From Leptospirales bacterium (GTDB taxonomy: Bacteria; Spirochaetota; Leptospiria; Leptospirales; Leptonemataceae), in assembly GCA_014238825.1 (NCBI GenBank), contig JABAAI010000001.1, forward strand, positions 1-34,973: a stretch of DNA of 34,973 bases. Direction: 5' to 3'. The notes beneath the pieces were generated by a model, which was given only the letters and a program-made list of their open reading frames with translations, did no database searches and was not told the DNA's origin. The translations under genes were made by a program, and so were the position numbers. Shown piece by piece: positions 1-8,171 of the stretch. Position 1 is the first letter of the stretch. Each line of letters begins with the position of its first letter.

Positions 1-433
1 ACTCTGCTTCTTTTGTTTGACCTAATGCTGTAATGCGACTTTTAATTTCGTCTGTTATATGTGGAACTACTTGGACCGTACGACCAAGGTAGCTCCCACT
101 TCGCTCGCGCCGGATGACTGTATCATATATTTGACCAGTACTTATAGAGTTCTCTCTGGAGAGCTTAACATTATTGGTAAAACGCTCATAATAGCCTAAG
201 TCCAAATCTGTTTCGGCACCATCATCAGTTACATAGACCTCGCCATGTTGGAATGGGCTCATTGTACCTGGGTCTATGTTAATATAGGGGTCTATTTTTT
301 GTAAGGTGATTTTGTAAGCTCGGCTTTCTAGTAAACAACCCAAGGCTGCTGTGGTAACTCCCTTACCAAGAGAAGAGCATACGCCACCAGTAATAAAAAT
401 ATATTTTGCTTTAGGCCTCACAAGGGTTCTCAT
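1..433 (-). CDS. pyrG: CTP synthase, N-terminal part (cut by window edge)
   Basis: CTP synthase makes CTP from UTP, ATP and glutamine in the cytoplasm. Only the first 144 codons of the amidoligase (synthetase) domain are inside the window; the rest, including the glutamine amidotransferase domain, lies beyond position 1. The translation carries the family hallmark FITGGVCSSLGKG (usually TGGVVSSLGKG), followed by KIDPYINIDPGTMSPFQHGE, VYVTDDGAETDLDLGYYERF and the Q-V-V-P-H-I-T-D-E-I segment, all in the expected order. The ATG at 433-431 overlaps the TGA of the upstream oxidoreductase gene as ATGA, so the two are probably translationally coupled. The start adds about seven residues before the usual KYIFITGG beginning. 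Identity is very secure. Confidence 0.95.
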   Translation of the reverse strand, partial: MRTLVRPKAKYIFITGGVCSSLGKGVTTAALGCLLESRAYKITLQKIDPYINIDPGTMSPFQHGEVYVTDDGAETDLDLGYYERFTNNVKLSRENSISTGQIYDTVIRRERSGSYLGRTVQVVPHITDEIKSRITALGQTKEAE

Positions 434-1809
434 AAGGGTCTATGTAACTCAAAAGGCATTTTAAAAGCCTTTTGAAAGGAGCGGTAACTAGGCTTATAAA
501 ACTCGGGATCAAAGCTGGCTTTAGCTAAATGTTTGACTACATATTCTAGACTCTTTTTTTTCTCAATCCACTCAGTGCAAACATTTTGTCTATAGCGTGT
601 TCCCAAAAAGTTCATCCCAGTAATAATCCTTTCTGGACTGCTCGCATTCCAAAGCAAGCGGATCAATTTTTTAGCTTTTTTATCCTGCCAGATAAAGGTC
701 TCTCCTGCTTTTATTTTGGGAGTTACTTGGCCGTATGTTTGATATTCTATCGTAAAAAATTTTGCTGAATTAAAATGAGTCCCTCTATTGTAAGGCTCAG
801 CTGAGATAGAATTAGCTTGTTCATTTTTATTTTCTGCTTCGTATGCTCGCTTTGCAATAAAGCGAGCAGCAACAGAACCATGAGTACGCCCTGTGTACCA
901 CAGTTGTTCAACAGGGCCAGGGCTTGCATCGGCGTTGCGTAATTGAGCACAATCACCAGCAGCAAAAATATATTTGTTAGTTGTTTGCATGTGAGAATCA
1001 ACTAGTATCCCTCGTTGGGTTTCAAGCTGAGTTTCAATGGTACTATTTTTGATAAGTTCAATTCTTGGGCTAACACCTGCTGTAAGGCCGACTAACTGGC
1101 ACTCTATTTTTTCATCGCGACTTGTAATTACTCCAGTTGCTCGACCATCTTTGTCAGCTAAAATTTCCTTTAGCTCTGTTTCAAGCCGTAAATCCAAGTG
1201 ATGCTCCCGAATTTCTTCGTTAATCATTTGTGATTCTTCAAGAGGGAGCACATTGTTCCAGTAGTTTTTTTCTCTAACAAGCATAGTCGTTTTAATTCCT
1301 CGTACGTGTAGCATCTCTGCTAATTCAATTCCAATCAGCCCACCTCCTACTATTACAGCATGATTTACCTTGTGCTTGCTGGTATTTTTTTCAAGTAATT
1401 CTAAATCTTGGAGACTATAGAGACCTTGCACACCATCTGAGTCTTGACCGGGCCAGCCAAATTTGTTATATTTAGCACCACTTGCTAATAAAAGGAAATC
1501 GTACTCAATTTTAGCTTGCTTTCTTAGTTTTAGTTCCTTAGCCTCGATGTGGATCTCATCTACATGATCCTTGATTAATTCCAAACGATTTTTTTTAGCG
1601 AAAAAACTTTTTGGATAGGCTTGGGTATCTTTAAGAGACATGTGACCCATGTAGATATACATAAGAGCGGTGCGAGAAAAGAAAAGATCAGACTCTGATG
1701 AAATGATTCGAATGCGTATTTTGGGATGCAACTGGCGTAATTTGCGTGCTGCCGTAATACCAGCGATGCCATTTCCGATAATCACTAAGCCATTTTTATC
1801 TAAATTCAT
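430..1809 (-). CDS. FAD-dependent pyridine-nucleotide oxidoreductase
   Basis: A 459-residue flavoprotein of the NADH oxidase / ferredoxin (rubredoxin) reductase / NirB-like superfamily. Seen: an N-terminal FAD-binding glycine motif GNGIAG at residues 12-17, the LLLASGAKY motif near 107-114, a second Rossmann motif GGGLIG at 155-160 for NAD(P)H, and the C-terminal FAD motif FAAGDCAQL near 282-290. I see no redox-active CxxxxC pair after the first glycine motif, so it is not a disulphide reductase of the glutathione reductase type. The electron acceptor cannot be deduced. It sits between aroK and pyrG on the same strand; its TGA overlaps the pyrG ATG by 4 nt. No clear Shine-Dalgarno precedes its ATG. 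Confidence 0.85.
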   Translation of the reverse strand: MNLDKNGLVIIGNGIAGITAARKLRQLHPKIRIRIISSESDLFFSRTALMYIYMGHMSLKDTQAYPKSFFAKKNRLELIKDHVDEIHIEAKELKLRKQAKIEYDFLLLASGAKYNKFGWPGQDSDGVQGLYSLQDLELLEKNTSKHKVNHAVIVGGGLIGIELAEMLHVRGIKTTMLVREKNYWNNVLPLEESQMINEEIREHHLDLRLETELKEILADKDGRATGVITSRDEKIECQLVGLTAGVSPRIELIKNSTIETQLETQRGILVDSHMQTTNKYIFAAGDCAQLRNADASPGPVEQLWYTGRTHGSVAARFIAKRAYEAENKNEQANSISAEPYNRGTHFNSAKFFTIEYQTYGQVTPKIKAGETFIWQDKKAKKLIRLLWNASSPERIITGMNFLGTRYRQNVCTEWIEKKKSLEYVVKHLAKASFDPEFYKPSYRSFQKAFKMPFELHRPL

Positions 1810-1902
1810 TGTTCAATCGCTACTATCCGTTTCATCTTTATATTGTTCAGATACAAGACTTCATAAAAAACACTTGCTGTCAAGAATTTATTGAGAATTA
1901 AG

Positions 1903-2517
1903 CTACCGAAAATATTGCTGATAAATAAAATTTGTTAGCTCTTCTAGAGAATTTTCTTGTTTCATATCAATTATAGTATCTGCTACTTTTTCATAATGTA
2001 TAAAGCGTTCTTTAAGTAGTTTAGAATAATCAGTTTTGAAGAAGGGGGGGCGATTATAAGTTTTAAGTTGTGTACTAAAATCCTCATTAAATTTTATTAA
2101 GTAATTCTCAGGGCAACGCAAATATATTAGATGGCAATGTCGCTTGAGAAGCTTTGCCTTAGCTTCGGAATATATTTCGGAGTATGCTTTGAGATATTTT
2201 TTGTTAGACGGAGTTGATTTTTGCTCAGGTTTATTTTTTTTAATATCAACTAGGATGCCTCCTCCGCAATCAATGATTATATTTCTGATTTTAGCTAGTT
2301 TCAGTAGTATTTTGTACTCTAATTTGCGGAAGTTTTCCCAACCTTCTTGTTCTATAATTTCAGTAATGCTAAGACCATCATTTTCATATGAGCTTAGCAT
2401 ATCGGTGCTCATGACAGGGCATAGCGAAAGTTTTGATAATTGCTTTGAAATTTCAGATTTCCCAGATCCACGTGCACCGATAAGTGCAATATTTTTTTTC
2501 CCTTTACAAATTTTCAT
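1903..2517 (-). CDS. aroK: Shikimate kinase
   Basis: Phosphorylates shikimate to shikimate-3-phosphate with ATP, the fifth step of chorismate synthesis. At 204 residues it is longer than the usual ~170. Seen: Walker A GARGSGKS at residues 14-21, an STDML segment matching the D-x-D substrate/magnesium region, EQEGWENFRKLE (the family GExxFRxxE region), and IIDCGGGILVD matching the GGG shikimate-binding turn. A lid/adenine region with YNRPPFF lies toward the C-terminus. The extra length is a lysine-rich stretch (about residues 110-135) after the GGG motif. It heads the minus-strand set with the oxidoreductase and pyrG and is divergent from the thiolase gene. AroK and AroL cannot be told apart here. 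Confidence 0.85.
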   Translation of the reverse strand: MKICKGKKNIALIGARGSGKSEISKQLSKLSLCPVMSTDMLSSYENDGLSITEIIEQEGWENFRKLEYKILLKLAKIRNIIIDCGGGILVDIKKNKPEQKSTPSNKKYLKAYSEIYSEAKAKLLKRHCHLIYLRCPENYLIKFNEDFSTQLKTYNRPPFFKTDYSKLLKERFIHYEKVADTIIDMKQENSLEELTNFIYQQYFR

Positions 2518-2614
2518 AGTTAATAAAAGCTAACCTATCTAACGTGGTTATTGAGTGTAAAGGAATATAATAATAAAAATAGCGTTGTTCAAACTAAGTG
2601 GATTATAAAATATA

Positions 2615-3889
2615 ATGACAGCACAAAAGCCATTCATACTTGGAGGGATTCAGACAGATTTCTCACGTAACTGGACTAAGGAGGGGAAGACATTCCTCTC
2701 GATGATGAGAGAAGTTACAGAAGACGGCTTGGAGTCTACAGGCATAGGATACGAAGAAATTAAACGTCTTAATAAAGAAAACCGGGTAGCGGTCTTTGTT
2801 GGTAACTTTGATGCCGAGCAATATGCGAATCAAGGTCATTTGGGAGCATTTCTAACAGAGCTTCATCCTGCTTTTTATGGAGTTCCGGGTGCACGCTATG
2901 AAGCCGCTTGTGCTTCTGGTTCAGTTGCTCTAAATTCTGCGCGGGCACATATCGAAGCTGGAGACTATGACTTAGCCATTGTTTTGGGTATGGAAATCAT
3001 GAAAACGGTAAATGCTAGTGTTGGTGGTGATTTTCTGGGAACAGCTGCCTATTATGAAAAAGAAGCCAAAGGGGTTTCATTTCCCTTTCCTAAGCTCTTC
3101 GGTAAATTAGCTGACTTGATAATACAGCGAAGTCCCAAGTTAGGTGAAAATCGTATAATGCAAAACTTAGCTGAGATTTCGCGTATCAATTATGCTAATG
3201 CAAAACTAAATACTAAAGCCCAGACCCGTAATTGGTTTATGGATTCATCTCATGCTAATCAAAGAGATTCTAGCTATAATGCTTCTGTGGGTGGTAGACT
3301 CTGTATTAGTGATTGTTCTCAAGTTACCGATGGTGCCTCGTTGATAGTTTTGGCAAGCCCTGCTTATGCTAAAGAATTTGCTAGTAAGACAAATCGTTCT
3401 ATGGACAGCTTTGCTCTAATTAAAGGTTGGGGACATCGCGTTGCGCCACTACAATTTTATAAAAAGGCCGAGGAAGCAGAAGGACAAGATTATATTTTGC
3501 CGTGGACTCGCCAAGCAGTCGTTGATGCTTATTCCCGTTCAGGATTAGATGTCAAGAATATGGATGTCATTGAAACTCATGATTGCTTTACTTCGAGTGA
3601 GTATGCCGCTATATCTGCTTTTGGTTTGACAGGGCCGGGTGAGGAATATAAAGCCATTGAAGATGCTAAGATTGAAATTGGTGGGGAAACCCCTATTAAT
3701 CCATCGGGAGGGCTGATAGGAGCAGGGCATCCTGTCGGTGCCTCTGGTGTTAGAATGGTTTATGATATTTATAAGCAAGTTACTCAACAAGCTGATGAAT
3801 ATCAGATAGATGGTGCCAAAAACGGGATTAGTATGAATATAGGTGGTAGTGCGACAACTACGATGACTTTCGTAATTGGTCAGCCATGA
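2615..3889 (+). CDS. Thiolase family protein (SCP2-type acetyl-CoA acetyltransferase)
   Basis: A 424-residue thiolase. The nucleophilic cysteine is C99 in YEAACASGSVAL; the second conserved histidine lies in VIETHDCFTSSEYAAI, and the C-terminal catalytic block is NPSGGLIGAGHPVGASG with H372. Family knowledge: these enzymes condense or cleave acyl-CoA (acetoacetyl-CoA formation or beta-oxidation). The H-D-C-F form and the sequence pattern resemble the SCP-x/SCP2-type subfamily rather than classical FadA/AtoB. The substrate is not readable from the sequence. It is transcribed away from aroK; the upstream region is A/T rich with TATAAAAT just before the ATG, and there is no Shine-Dalgarno sequence. 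A CoA-dependent mutase gene lies elsewhere in the window (19138-21186), but no adjacent beta-oxidation genes are seen. Confidence 0.85.
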   Translation: MTAQKPFILGGIQTDFSRNWTKEGKTFLSMMREVTEDGLESTGIGYEEIKRLNKENRVAVFVGNFDAEQYANQGHLGAFLTELHPAFYGVPGARYEAACASGSVALNSARAHIEAGDYDLAIVLGMEIMKTVNASVGGDFLGTAAYYEKEAKGVSFPFPKLFGKLADLIIQRSPKLGENRIMQNLAEISRINYANAKLNTKAQTRNWFMDSSHANQRDSSYNASVGGRLCISDCSQVTDGASLIVLASPAYAKEFASKTNRSMDSFALIKGWGHRVAPLQFYKKAEEAEGQDYILPWTRQAVVDAYSRSGLDVKNMDVIETHDCFTSSEYAAISAFGLTGPGEEYKAIEDAKIEIGGETPINPSGGLIGAGHPVGASGVRMVYDIYKQVTQQADEYQIDGAKNGISMNIGGSATTTMTFVIGQP

Positions 3890-3908
3890 TTTTGCTTTAA
3901 TTATGGCT
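3882..3908 (+). repeat. Hairpin overlapping the thiolase stop codon
   Basis: AGCCATGATT (3882-3891) can pair with AATTATGGCT (3899-3908) over ten base pairs with one G-T wobble and a 7-nt loop. The TGA stop of the thiolase gene lies inside the left arm. There is no U tract after it, so it is not a standard intrinsic terminator. It could be a weak terminator or a 3' stabilising stem. Confidence 0.4.
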
Positions 3909-3913
3909 TAGGA

Positions 3914-3942
3914 TTGTTACAAATTATTTAAATAAATAATAA
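3914..3942 (+). promoter_or_regulatory. Possible sigma70 promoter for the diguanylate cyclase gene
   Basis: TTGTTA at 3914-3919 and TAATAA at 3937-3942 are separated by 17 nt and lie 40 nt upstream of the next ATG. Both hexamers are imperfect and the region is very AT rich, so chance resemblance is quite possible. Confidence 0.3.
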
Positions 3943-3981
3943 AGCTAAAATATGGAAAGAGCAGAATATTATTAAAGTAGT

Positions 3982-5049
3982 ATGTCTCAAGATATTGATT
4001 CAGCTGCTATTATCAAGGAATTAGAAAAAGAGAACCGGGACTTGCTTGAGGTTCTTGATCTTAATACTTCTCTTTCCAGTTCAATTCATTTGGAAACAAT
4101 ATTGGATTCTCTAATAGAAAAAGCAAAACTTATTTGCGAGGCCGAAGCAGGAAGTTTAATGCTTTTTGATGAAGTAAATCAGGTTCTATATTTTCATACA
4201 ATTAAGCTGGATAAAAATAGTGAAAGTTTAAAGGATGTTCGCCTTAAGCTCGGTGATGGTATTGCTGGGTGGGCTGCTAAAACAAAAGAATCAGTTCTTA
4301 TTGAAGACTGCCTAAATGATAGTCGTTTTTATAGGGGAGCAGATAAATTGTCCAAGTTTAAGACTCGGACTATGATGTGTGCCCCACTCATCGCAAGATC
4401 TAATGTTTTGGGGACTATCCAAATTATAAATCATAAAAGAAATAAAACTTTCAGCAAAAAAAATTTGTATATTCTAGATATATTAGCGACTCAGGCAGCT
4501 ATTGCTGTTTATAATGCCAAGCTTCACAAAATGGCGACCGTTGATTCACTAACGGGTCTGTATATGAAGCATTATTTACTAAGTAACATGAAACAGGAAT
4601 ACAAAAAAGCCAAGCATAATAATACAGCCTTAAGTTTGTTCATGTCTGATATTGATTTATTTAAAAAAGTAAATGATGAGCATGGGCATCAAGGAGGTGA
4701 CGCGGCTTTGGTTGAATTGGCTCGAATAATGCGTGACATTGTTCATTCTAAAGAAAATCAAGATATGGCGGGGCGCTATGGAGGAGAAGAGTTTGCAGTG
4801 CTTTTACCGGGTAAAGATGAGAATGAAGCCCTAAACTTAGCAGAGCAAATCAGGGAAAAAATTGAAAGTACTCCAATTATAATAGGCGATAAAAAGGTGA
4901 ATATTACCATATCTATTGGAGTTTCCAGTTATCCCTTGCATGATAATTTGATTGAAAAAGCAGAAGACTTTGTAAAATTATCAGATAATGCCTTGTATCA
5001 ATGCAAGGCAAATGGAAGAAATTGTGTAACTATCTATAAAAATACTTGA
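3982..5049 (+). CDS. GAF-GGDEF diguanylate cyclase
   Basis: A 355-residue soluble protein predicted to make cyclic di-GMP from two GTP. Domains: a short N-terminal coiled-coil-like helix (residues 1-30), a GAF sensor domain (about 35-180, with GDGIAGWAAKTKESVLIEDC and the APLIARSNVLGTIQIIN core), then a GGDEF domain (about 185-353). The catalytic signature is RYGGEEF, with GGEEF at 267-271; DSLTGLYMKHYL and the metal-binding MSDIDLFKKVNDEHGHQGGD precede it. The inhibitory I-site, normally RxxD, reads E258-N-Q-D261, so Arg is missing and product feedback is probably weak or absent. There is no signal peptide or membrane segment, so it acts in the cytoplasm. The GAF ligand is unknown. Confidence 0.93.
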   Translation: MSQDIDSAAIIKELEKENRDLLEVLDLNTSLSSSIHLETILDSLIEKAKLICEAEAGSLMLFDEVNQVLYFHTIKLDKNSESLKDVRLKLGDGIAGWAAKTKESVLIEDCLNDSRFYRGADKLSKFKTRTMMCAPLIARSNVLGTIQIINHKRNKTFSKKNLYILDILATQAAIAVYNAKLHKMATVDSLTGLYMKHYLLSNMKQEYKKAKHNNTALSLFMSDIDLFKKVNDEHGHQGGDAALVELARIMRDIVHSKENQDMAGRYGGEEFAVLLPGKDENEALNLAEQIREKIESTPIIIGDKKVNITISIGVSSYPLHDNLIEKAEDFVKLSDNALYQCKANGRNCVTIYKNT

Positions 5050-5082
5050 CACTGAATCGTTTAATAATTCAATAATATAATT

Positions 5083-7671
5083 ATGGCAAGTAGATTAGCT
5101 AATGCATATAATTTCAGCCAAAAAGGTTGTGTTTTAGATAAAAGTGTTTGGGAGGCTTGTGGTAAAAGAGGACAGCTTGCTTTTGAGTTGGCTTCGTTGA
5201 AGCTTCCGGTGGTCCCTGGATTTGTAATCGATTCTAAAACATGTATAAATATAGATAAGATCGATCTAAGCTCATTGCTTAAAACTGGGCTTAGTGAAGT
5301 TGAAGCAGTGATAGGTCGCAAATTTGGCGATGAGAAAGATCCCTTGCTACTAAAAATCATTTTTAGCCCAAACCTTACTTTAGCAATTTATCCTACAGTT
5401 TTTAACATAGGTCTAAATCCGGAGACTATTGAGGGATTTGGTAAAATATTAGGGGATATAAAGAAGGCGTGGTTTGAGTATTGTTATTTGCTTCGTACTG
5501 TTGGCACTGTTCTTTATGATATACCTGTAGAGAAATTTGATAAAATAGAAGCGGCTACGAAGGGCAAAGAAGAGTTACGTTCGCAAAAGATGCGAGAACT
5601 AATCGGTGAAGACAAAGTCCCTTATTCTCCTCATAAGTTATTAGAGATAATTATAAGGCTTGCTGCGAAACGTTATTACGAACCTGATTTAGATGAGAGT
5701 GATAATATTGCAATTATGATCCAAGGGATAGTTTTTGGAAACTTAAGCGATGCTGATTGCGTTGGGGTCTATCATACTCGCGATATTGTGACGGGTGACT
5801 CTAAGCTAAATGGTTATTACCAAAAAAATTCTTATACTCTCGAAAAAAAGGAAAATAAAATTGAGACTATCGCTCCTAACTATTTGAAAAAATTACAGGA
5901 AATAGCTGAATTATTAGAGAACCGTTTTCATGAATTACGTCAGATTAAGTTCATAGTAGAAAAGGGAAAACTCTGGATTATCAGCCAAAATCCAGAAGAT
6001 AAAAAATCTACTCAGGCTCACATTCGAACATTGCTTGATCTTCTAGCAAATAAATCAGTCAAAGAAGAATGGTTGGTACAACAAATCCTGCCGACTCAGT
6101 TACTCTCCTTGCTCCATCCTGTTGTCAGAGAAGATTCAGTGGAAGGTATAGCTCACGTTAGCGGTGGTCTAACTGGTTCTCCAGGGGCTGCTGTCGGGAA
6201 AGTTTATTTTTCTGCTGATGCCCTTATGTCAGCTCATCACCTTGCAGTACAAAACGGCATAGATAGTCGTATGATACTTTGTGTTAGCTCTTCCTATGCC
6301 GAGGATGTGAAGGCCATTGAGGTTGGGCAAGGTGTTATTGCTATTGAAGGTGGATATTCATCTCATGCTCCCGTAGTGGCGCGCTCCATAGGCAAGGTAG
6401 CTATTATAAACTCAGAGATTAGAATATCTGGGAAATCATTTAGTCTGGATGGTGTCACTGTTAATGAAGGCGACTACGTTACTATAGATGCCCCAACTTA
6501 CAAGTCACCTTCTATATACCTAGGTCAGGGAGATCTCATAAGTCCTGATCCAGATAAAAATGGTCTTGTAGATTTTATCAAAATAGTTCGTAAGTATATC
6601 AAGCCAGAATTTGTAGTCCGTGCTAATGCTGACTTGGGTCGCGATGCTAAGGTAGCTAAGAAGATGGGTGCCTTTGGTATCGGTTTGTGTCGCACAGAAC
6701 ATATGTTCTTTGCGGATGATAGGATTATGCGTTTTCGAGAAATGATTTTCTCGAGCACGGTTGAAGAACGTATAAAATGTTTGCAAGATTTACATGCTAC
6801 CCAAAGAAGTGACTTTCAGGATTTGTTTGAAACGATGGCACCATATCCGGTGACTATTCGCCTTTTAGATGCTCCCTTACATGAATTCCTACCAAACCGT
6901 AATGAAAGTTTCGAGGAATATTGCAAATATCTTGTGGCTAAAGGTATTCGTCCTGACAAGAAGGAGTTACGTAGCCGGATTGAGGGTCTAGGCGAGTTTA
7001 ATCCTATGCTAGGGCATCGTGGATGTCGTGTTGCGGTTACTTATCCTGAAATATATCACATGCAAGTTAGGGCTATTATCGAAGCTGCAATTAATCTTGG
7101 TAAAAAGGGACTGAAAGTAGAGCCAGAGATTATGGTTCCCTTGATTATGAACCCTGCTGAGTTAAGCATGATTCGTAATGGTAAAAAGATCGAAGGTCAG
7201 AGCATCAAAGGGATAGTAGAGATTATTGATGATGTCTTTAAAAAAGAAAATGCAAAGGTGAAGTATAAAGTAGGTACCATGATAGAATTACCAGCAGCCA
7301 GCCTCCTTTCCGGTGATATTGCTCGCTATGCAGATTTCTTTAGTTATGGAACAAATGATTTGACTCAAACAACAAATGGCCTTTCTAGAGATGATATAAA
7401 CTCCTTCTTTCCTGATTATAGTGCCTATGACTTATTGGGAACTAATCCATTTCAAATTTTGGGAGAACCCGTAAAGGAATTAATTGAAATCAGTTCTTCG
7501 CGCGGACGCTTGACTCGCCCTGATATTAAACTGGGACTGTGTGGAGAACATGGGGCTGATCCAGCCAATATTAAATTTTGTAAAGACATTGGATTGCAAT
7601 ACGTCTCTTGTTCATCTTATAGCATACCGATTGCTATGCTATCTATAGCACAAGAAAATTTAAAGGACTAG
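5083..7671 (+). CDS. Pyruvate phosphate dikinase-like protein with eroded ATP-grasp domain
   Basis: 862 residues, close to the usual PPDK length (~880). The C-terminal half matches PPDK strongly: phosphohistidine loop EGGYSSHAPVVAR with H428 (usual GGMTSHAAVVAR), CRTEHMFF (536-543), RLLDAPLHEFLP, GHRGCRVAVTYPEI, GTMIELPAASLL, YGTNDLTQTT and LCGEHGADP, i.e. the residues known to bind PEP/pyruvate and magnesium. The N-terminal ATP-grasp half is recognisable (LPVVPGFVI near 41-49) but key residues are lost: the VRSGA motif reads IIFSPN (92-97), the GVAFTRxPxTG motif reads GVYHTRDIVTG, the DIEFTIE glutamate is replaced in QIKFIVE, and LQTR reads ISQNP. I infer that it may not use ATP/AMP normally while keeping the His-phosphate/PEP chemistry. 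tRNA-Gly and rpsO follow on the same strand. Confidence 0.85.
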   Translation: MASRLANAYNFSQKGCVLDKSVWEACGKRGQLAFELASLKLPVVPGFVIDSKTCINIDKIDLSSLLKTGLSEVEAVIGRKFGDEKDPLLLKIIFSPNLTLAIYPTVFNIGLNPETIEGFGKILGDIKKAWFEYCYLLRTVGTVLYDIPVEKFDKIEAATKGKEELRSQKMRELIGEDKVPYSPHKLLEIIIRLAAKRYYEPDLDESDNIAIMIQGIVFGNLSDADCVGVYHTRDIVTGDSKLNGYYQKNSYTLEKKENKIETIAPNYLKKLQEIAELLENRFHELRQIKFIVEKGKLWIISQNPEDKKSTQAHIRTLLDLLANKSVKEEWLVQQILPTQLLSLLHPVVREDSVEGIAHVSGGLTGSPGAAVGKVYFSADALMSAHHLAVQNGIDSRMILCVSSSYAEDVKAIEVGQGVIAIEGGYSSHAPVVARSIGKVAIINSEIRISGKSFSLDGVTVNEGDYVTIDAPTYKSPSIYLGQGDLISPDPDKNGLVDFIKIVRKYIKPEFVVRANADLGRDAKVAKKMGAFGIGLCRTEHMFFADDRIMRFREMIFSSTVEERIKCLQDLHATQRSDFQDLFETMAPYPVTIRLLDAPLHEFLPNRNESFEEYCKYLVAKGIRPDKKELRSRIEGLGEFNPMLGHRGCRVAVTYPEIYHMQVRAIIEAAINLGKKGLKVEPEIMVPLIMNPAELSMIRNGKKIEGQSIKGIVEIIDDVFKKENAKVKYKVGTMIELPAASLLSGDIARYADFFSYGTNDLTQTTNGLSRDDINSFFPDYSAYDLLGTNPFQILGEPVKELIEISSSRGRLTRPDIKLGLCGEHGADPANIKFCKDIGLQYVSCSSYSIPIAMLSIAQENLKD

Positions 7672-7685
7672 TATTTTTATTATTT

Positions 7686-7756
7686 GCGGGCGTAGTGTAA
7701 CGGTAGCACAGCAGCCTTCCAAGCTTCTGGAGAGGGTTCGAGACCCTTCGCCCGCT
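7686..7756 (+). tRNA. tRNA-Gly, anticodon UCC
   Basis: A 71-nt cloverleaf. The acceptor stem GCGGGCG (7686-7692) pairs with CGCCCGC (7749-7755), with discriminator T at 7756. The anticodon loop is CTTCCAA (7716-7722) with anticodon TCC (7718-7720). The T arm is GAGGG-TTCGAGA-CCCTT (7732-7748). The anticodon stem GCAGC/GCTTC carries one C-T mismatch at 7712/7726. No CCA is encoded. It lies 14 nt after the PPDK-like gene and upstream of rpsO. Confidence 0.95.
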
Positions 7757-7848
7757 TCCCTTTTCTCTTTTCCTTAGATATAAAAGAAAAATATCGAGAA
7801 ATAAAAAAAAACTATACAAGATTAATACTATATTTACACTAGCTCACG

Positions 7849-8127
7849 TTGAGTTTAAGTATGGTTACGCGGTTAAAAAAGAATCAGGTAATTGATAGTT
7901 ATCGAACACATCCCAGTGATACTGGCTCCACTGAGGTACAGGTAGCCCTTCTAACGGCTAGAATTAAAGAATTAACTAGCCATTTTAGTGTACATTCCAA
8001 AGATCATCATTCGCGTAGAGGGCTTCTGAAAATGGTTGGTAGAAGACGGAGCTTGCTTGATTATTTAAAGAGAACAAGATTAGATGCCTACAAAGATTTA
8101 ATTGAGAAATTGGGCCTTCGTAAGTAA
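7849..8127 (+). CDS. rpsO: 30S ribosomal protein S15
   Basis: Small-subunit protein that binds 16S rRNA early in 30S assembly. The translation has the full S15 pattern: THPSDTGSTEVQVALLTARI, ELTSHFSVHSKDHHSRRGLLKMV, RRRSLLDYLKR. The TTG at 7849 gives 92 residues beginning MSLSMVTR, like the MSLS/MSLT start of many S15 proteins. The ATG at 7861 gives 88 residues and is equally compatible with the family length (89). Neither has a Shine-Dalgarno sequence. It is followed by pnp, the classic rpsO-pnp pairing. Confidence 0.96.
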   Translation: MSLSMVTRLKKNQVIDSYRTHPSDTGSTEVQVALLTARIKELTSHFSVHSKDHHSRRGLLKMVGRRRSLLDYLKRTRLDAYKDLIEKLGLRK

Positions 8128-8142
8128 TTATATAAAATTAAA

Positions 8143-8160
8143 TATCATTCTTGAATGATA
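8143..8160 (+). promoter_or_regulatory. Perfect hairpin between rpsO and pnp
   Basis: TATCATTC (8143-8150) and GAATGATA (8153-8160) are exact reverse complements around TT. The hairpin ends 3 nt before the GGAG ribosome binding site of the preferred pnp start. In E. coli a much longer hairpin in this spacer is cut by RNase III for pnp autoregulation; whether this short one has a similar role is inference. Confidence 0.5.
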
Positions 8161-8171
8161 ATGGAGATACT

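Noticed and set aside
2144..2533. Plus-strand open frame opposite aroK (129 codons)
   Set aside because: Antisense to a gene with a clear P-loop and shikimate kinase motifs; the peptide has no recognisable features.
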